Below are positions 63,955 to 64,000 of a stretch of DNA of 64,000 nucleotides, piece by piece. Source of the stretch: Pseudoxanthobacter soli DSM 19599 (GTDB lineage: Bacteria; Pseudomonadota; Alphaproteobacteria; Rhizobiales; Segnochrobactraceae); contig NZ_FRXO01000013.1 in assembly GCF_900148505.1 (NCBI RefSeq), positions 42,982-106,981 on the forward strand, given 5' to 3'. A program made the position numbers and the translations under genes. A model generated the notes under the pieces. The model searched no databases and was not told where the DNA came from. It saw only the letters and a list, made by a program, of their open reading frames with translations. Every line of letters starts with the position of its first letter. Position 1 is the first letter of the stretch.

Positions 63955-64000
63955 GATCAAGCCGATCGAGCTATTAGTACCGGTAAGCTCATGCATTGCT
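63955..64000 (-). rRNA. rrl: 23S ribosomal RNA, 3' end only
   Basis: The minus strand reads GAGCTTACCGGTACTAATAG then CTCGATCGGCTTGATC, the conserved alphaproteobacterial 23S 3' terminus. The rest of the gene lies beyond the right edge. The exact 3' end is approximate. Confidence 0.88.

Overview
This window is G+C-rich, densely coded DNA from an alphaproteobacterium, most likely a member of the Hyphomicrobiales (Rhizobiales). The evidence is strong GC3 bias, a type II lumazine synthase (RibH2) under an FMN riboswitch, a rhizobial-type glycerol ABC operon (GlpSTPQUV-like), a choline-O-sulfate locus, and an rRNA operon ending 23S-5S-tRNA-fMet. Almost everything between the ribosomal genes and the left edge is solute uptake and catabolism. 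There are six high-affinity ABC systems or binding proteins, each tied to its own regulator and enzymes.

Layout, left to right. (1) 1-9072: a sugar ABC transporter (DUF2291 lipoprotein, RbsA- and RbsC-like proteins, DeoR regulator, binding protein) with a split transketolase and an FGGY kinase, suggesting a ketose or tetrulose/apulose phosphate route. (2) 9117-11300: FMN riboswitch with ribH2, then threonine ammonia-lyase. (3) 11333-12844: DHA2-type efflux pump. (4) 13275-14584: a lower-G+C island with an unknown protein and a PIN-domain nuclease. (5) 14724-20614: minus-strand polyamine operon (PotGHIF-like, acetylpolyamine deacetylase, N-carbamoylputrescine amidase). (6) 20726-36120: GntR regulator, GlpD-like dehydrogenase, LyxK-like kinase, glycerol-type ABC transporter, ThDP enzyme, a Phd/Doc-like toxin-antitoxin pair and glycerol kinase. 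(7) 36204-45496: SDR, PotDABC-like transporter, DeoR regulator, alpha/beta hydrolase, APH-type kinase and an AGXT2L-type PLP enzyme, which together look like a 'phosphorylate then eliminate' amino-alcohol pathway. (8) 45765-48761: class III cyclase, LacI regulator, class II cytochrome c. (9) 48808-57948: divergent sugar locus (mannitol dehydrogenase family, SDR and GntR opposite a sugar ABC transporter and a lactonase). (10) 58004-61683: choline-sulfatase, ChoX and a LysR regulator. (11) 61699-63330: an unknown protein and glutathione peroxidase. (12) 63670-64000: tRNA-fMet, 5S and the 3' end of 23S, all on the minus strand.

Recurring design: every binding-protein gene that is followed by another gene of its operon has a strong stem-loop just after its stop codon. 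Several divergent or leader regions carry clear palindromes or helically phased repeats, which are candidate operators for the neighbouring DeoR, GntR or LacI regulators. The parts I cannot explain from known families are the 13.3-14.6 kb gene pair, the 61.7-62.5 kb gene, and the exact substrates of clusters 1, 6, 7 and 9.
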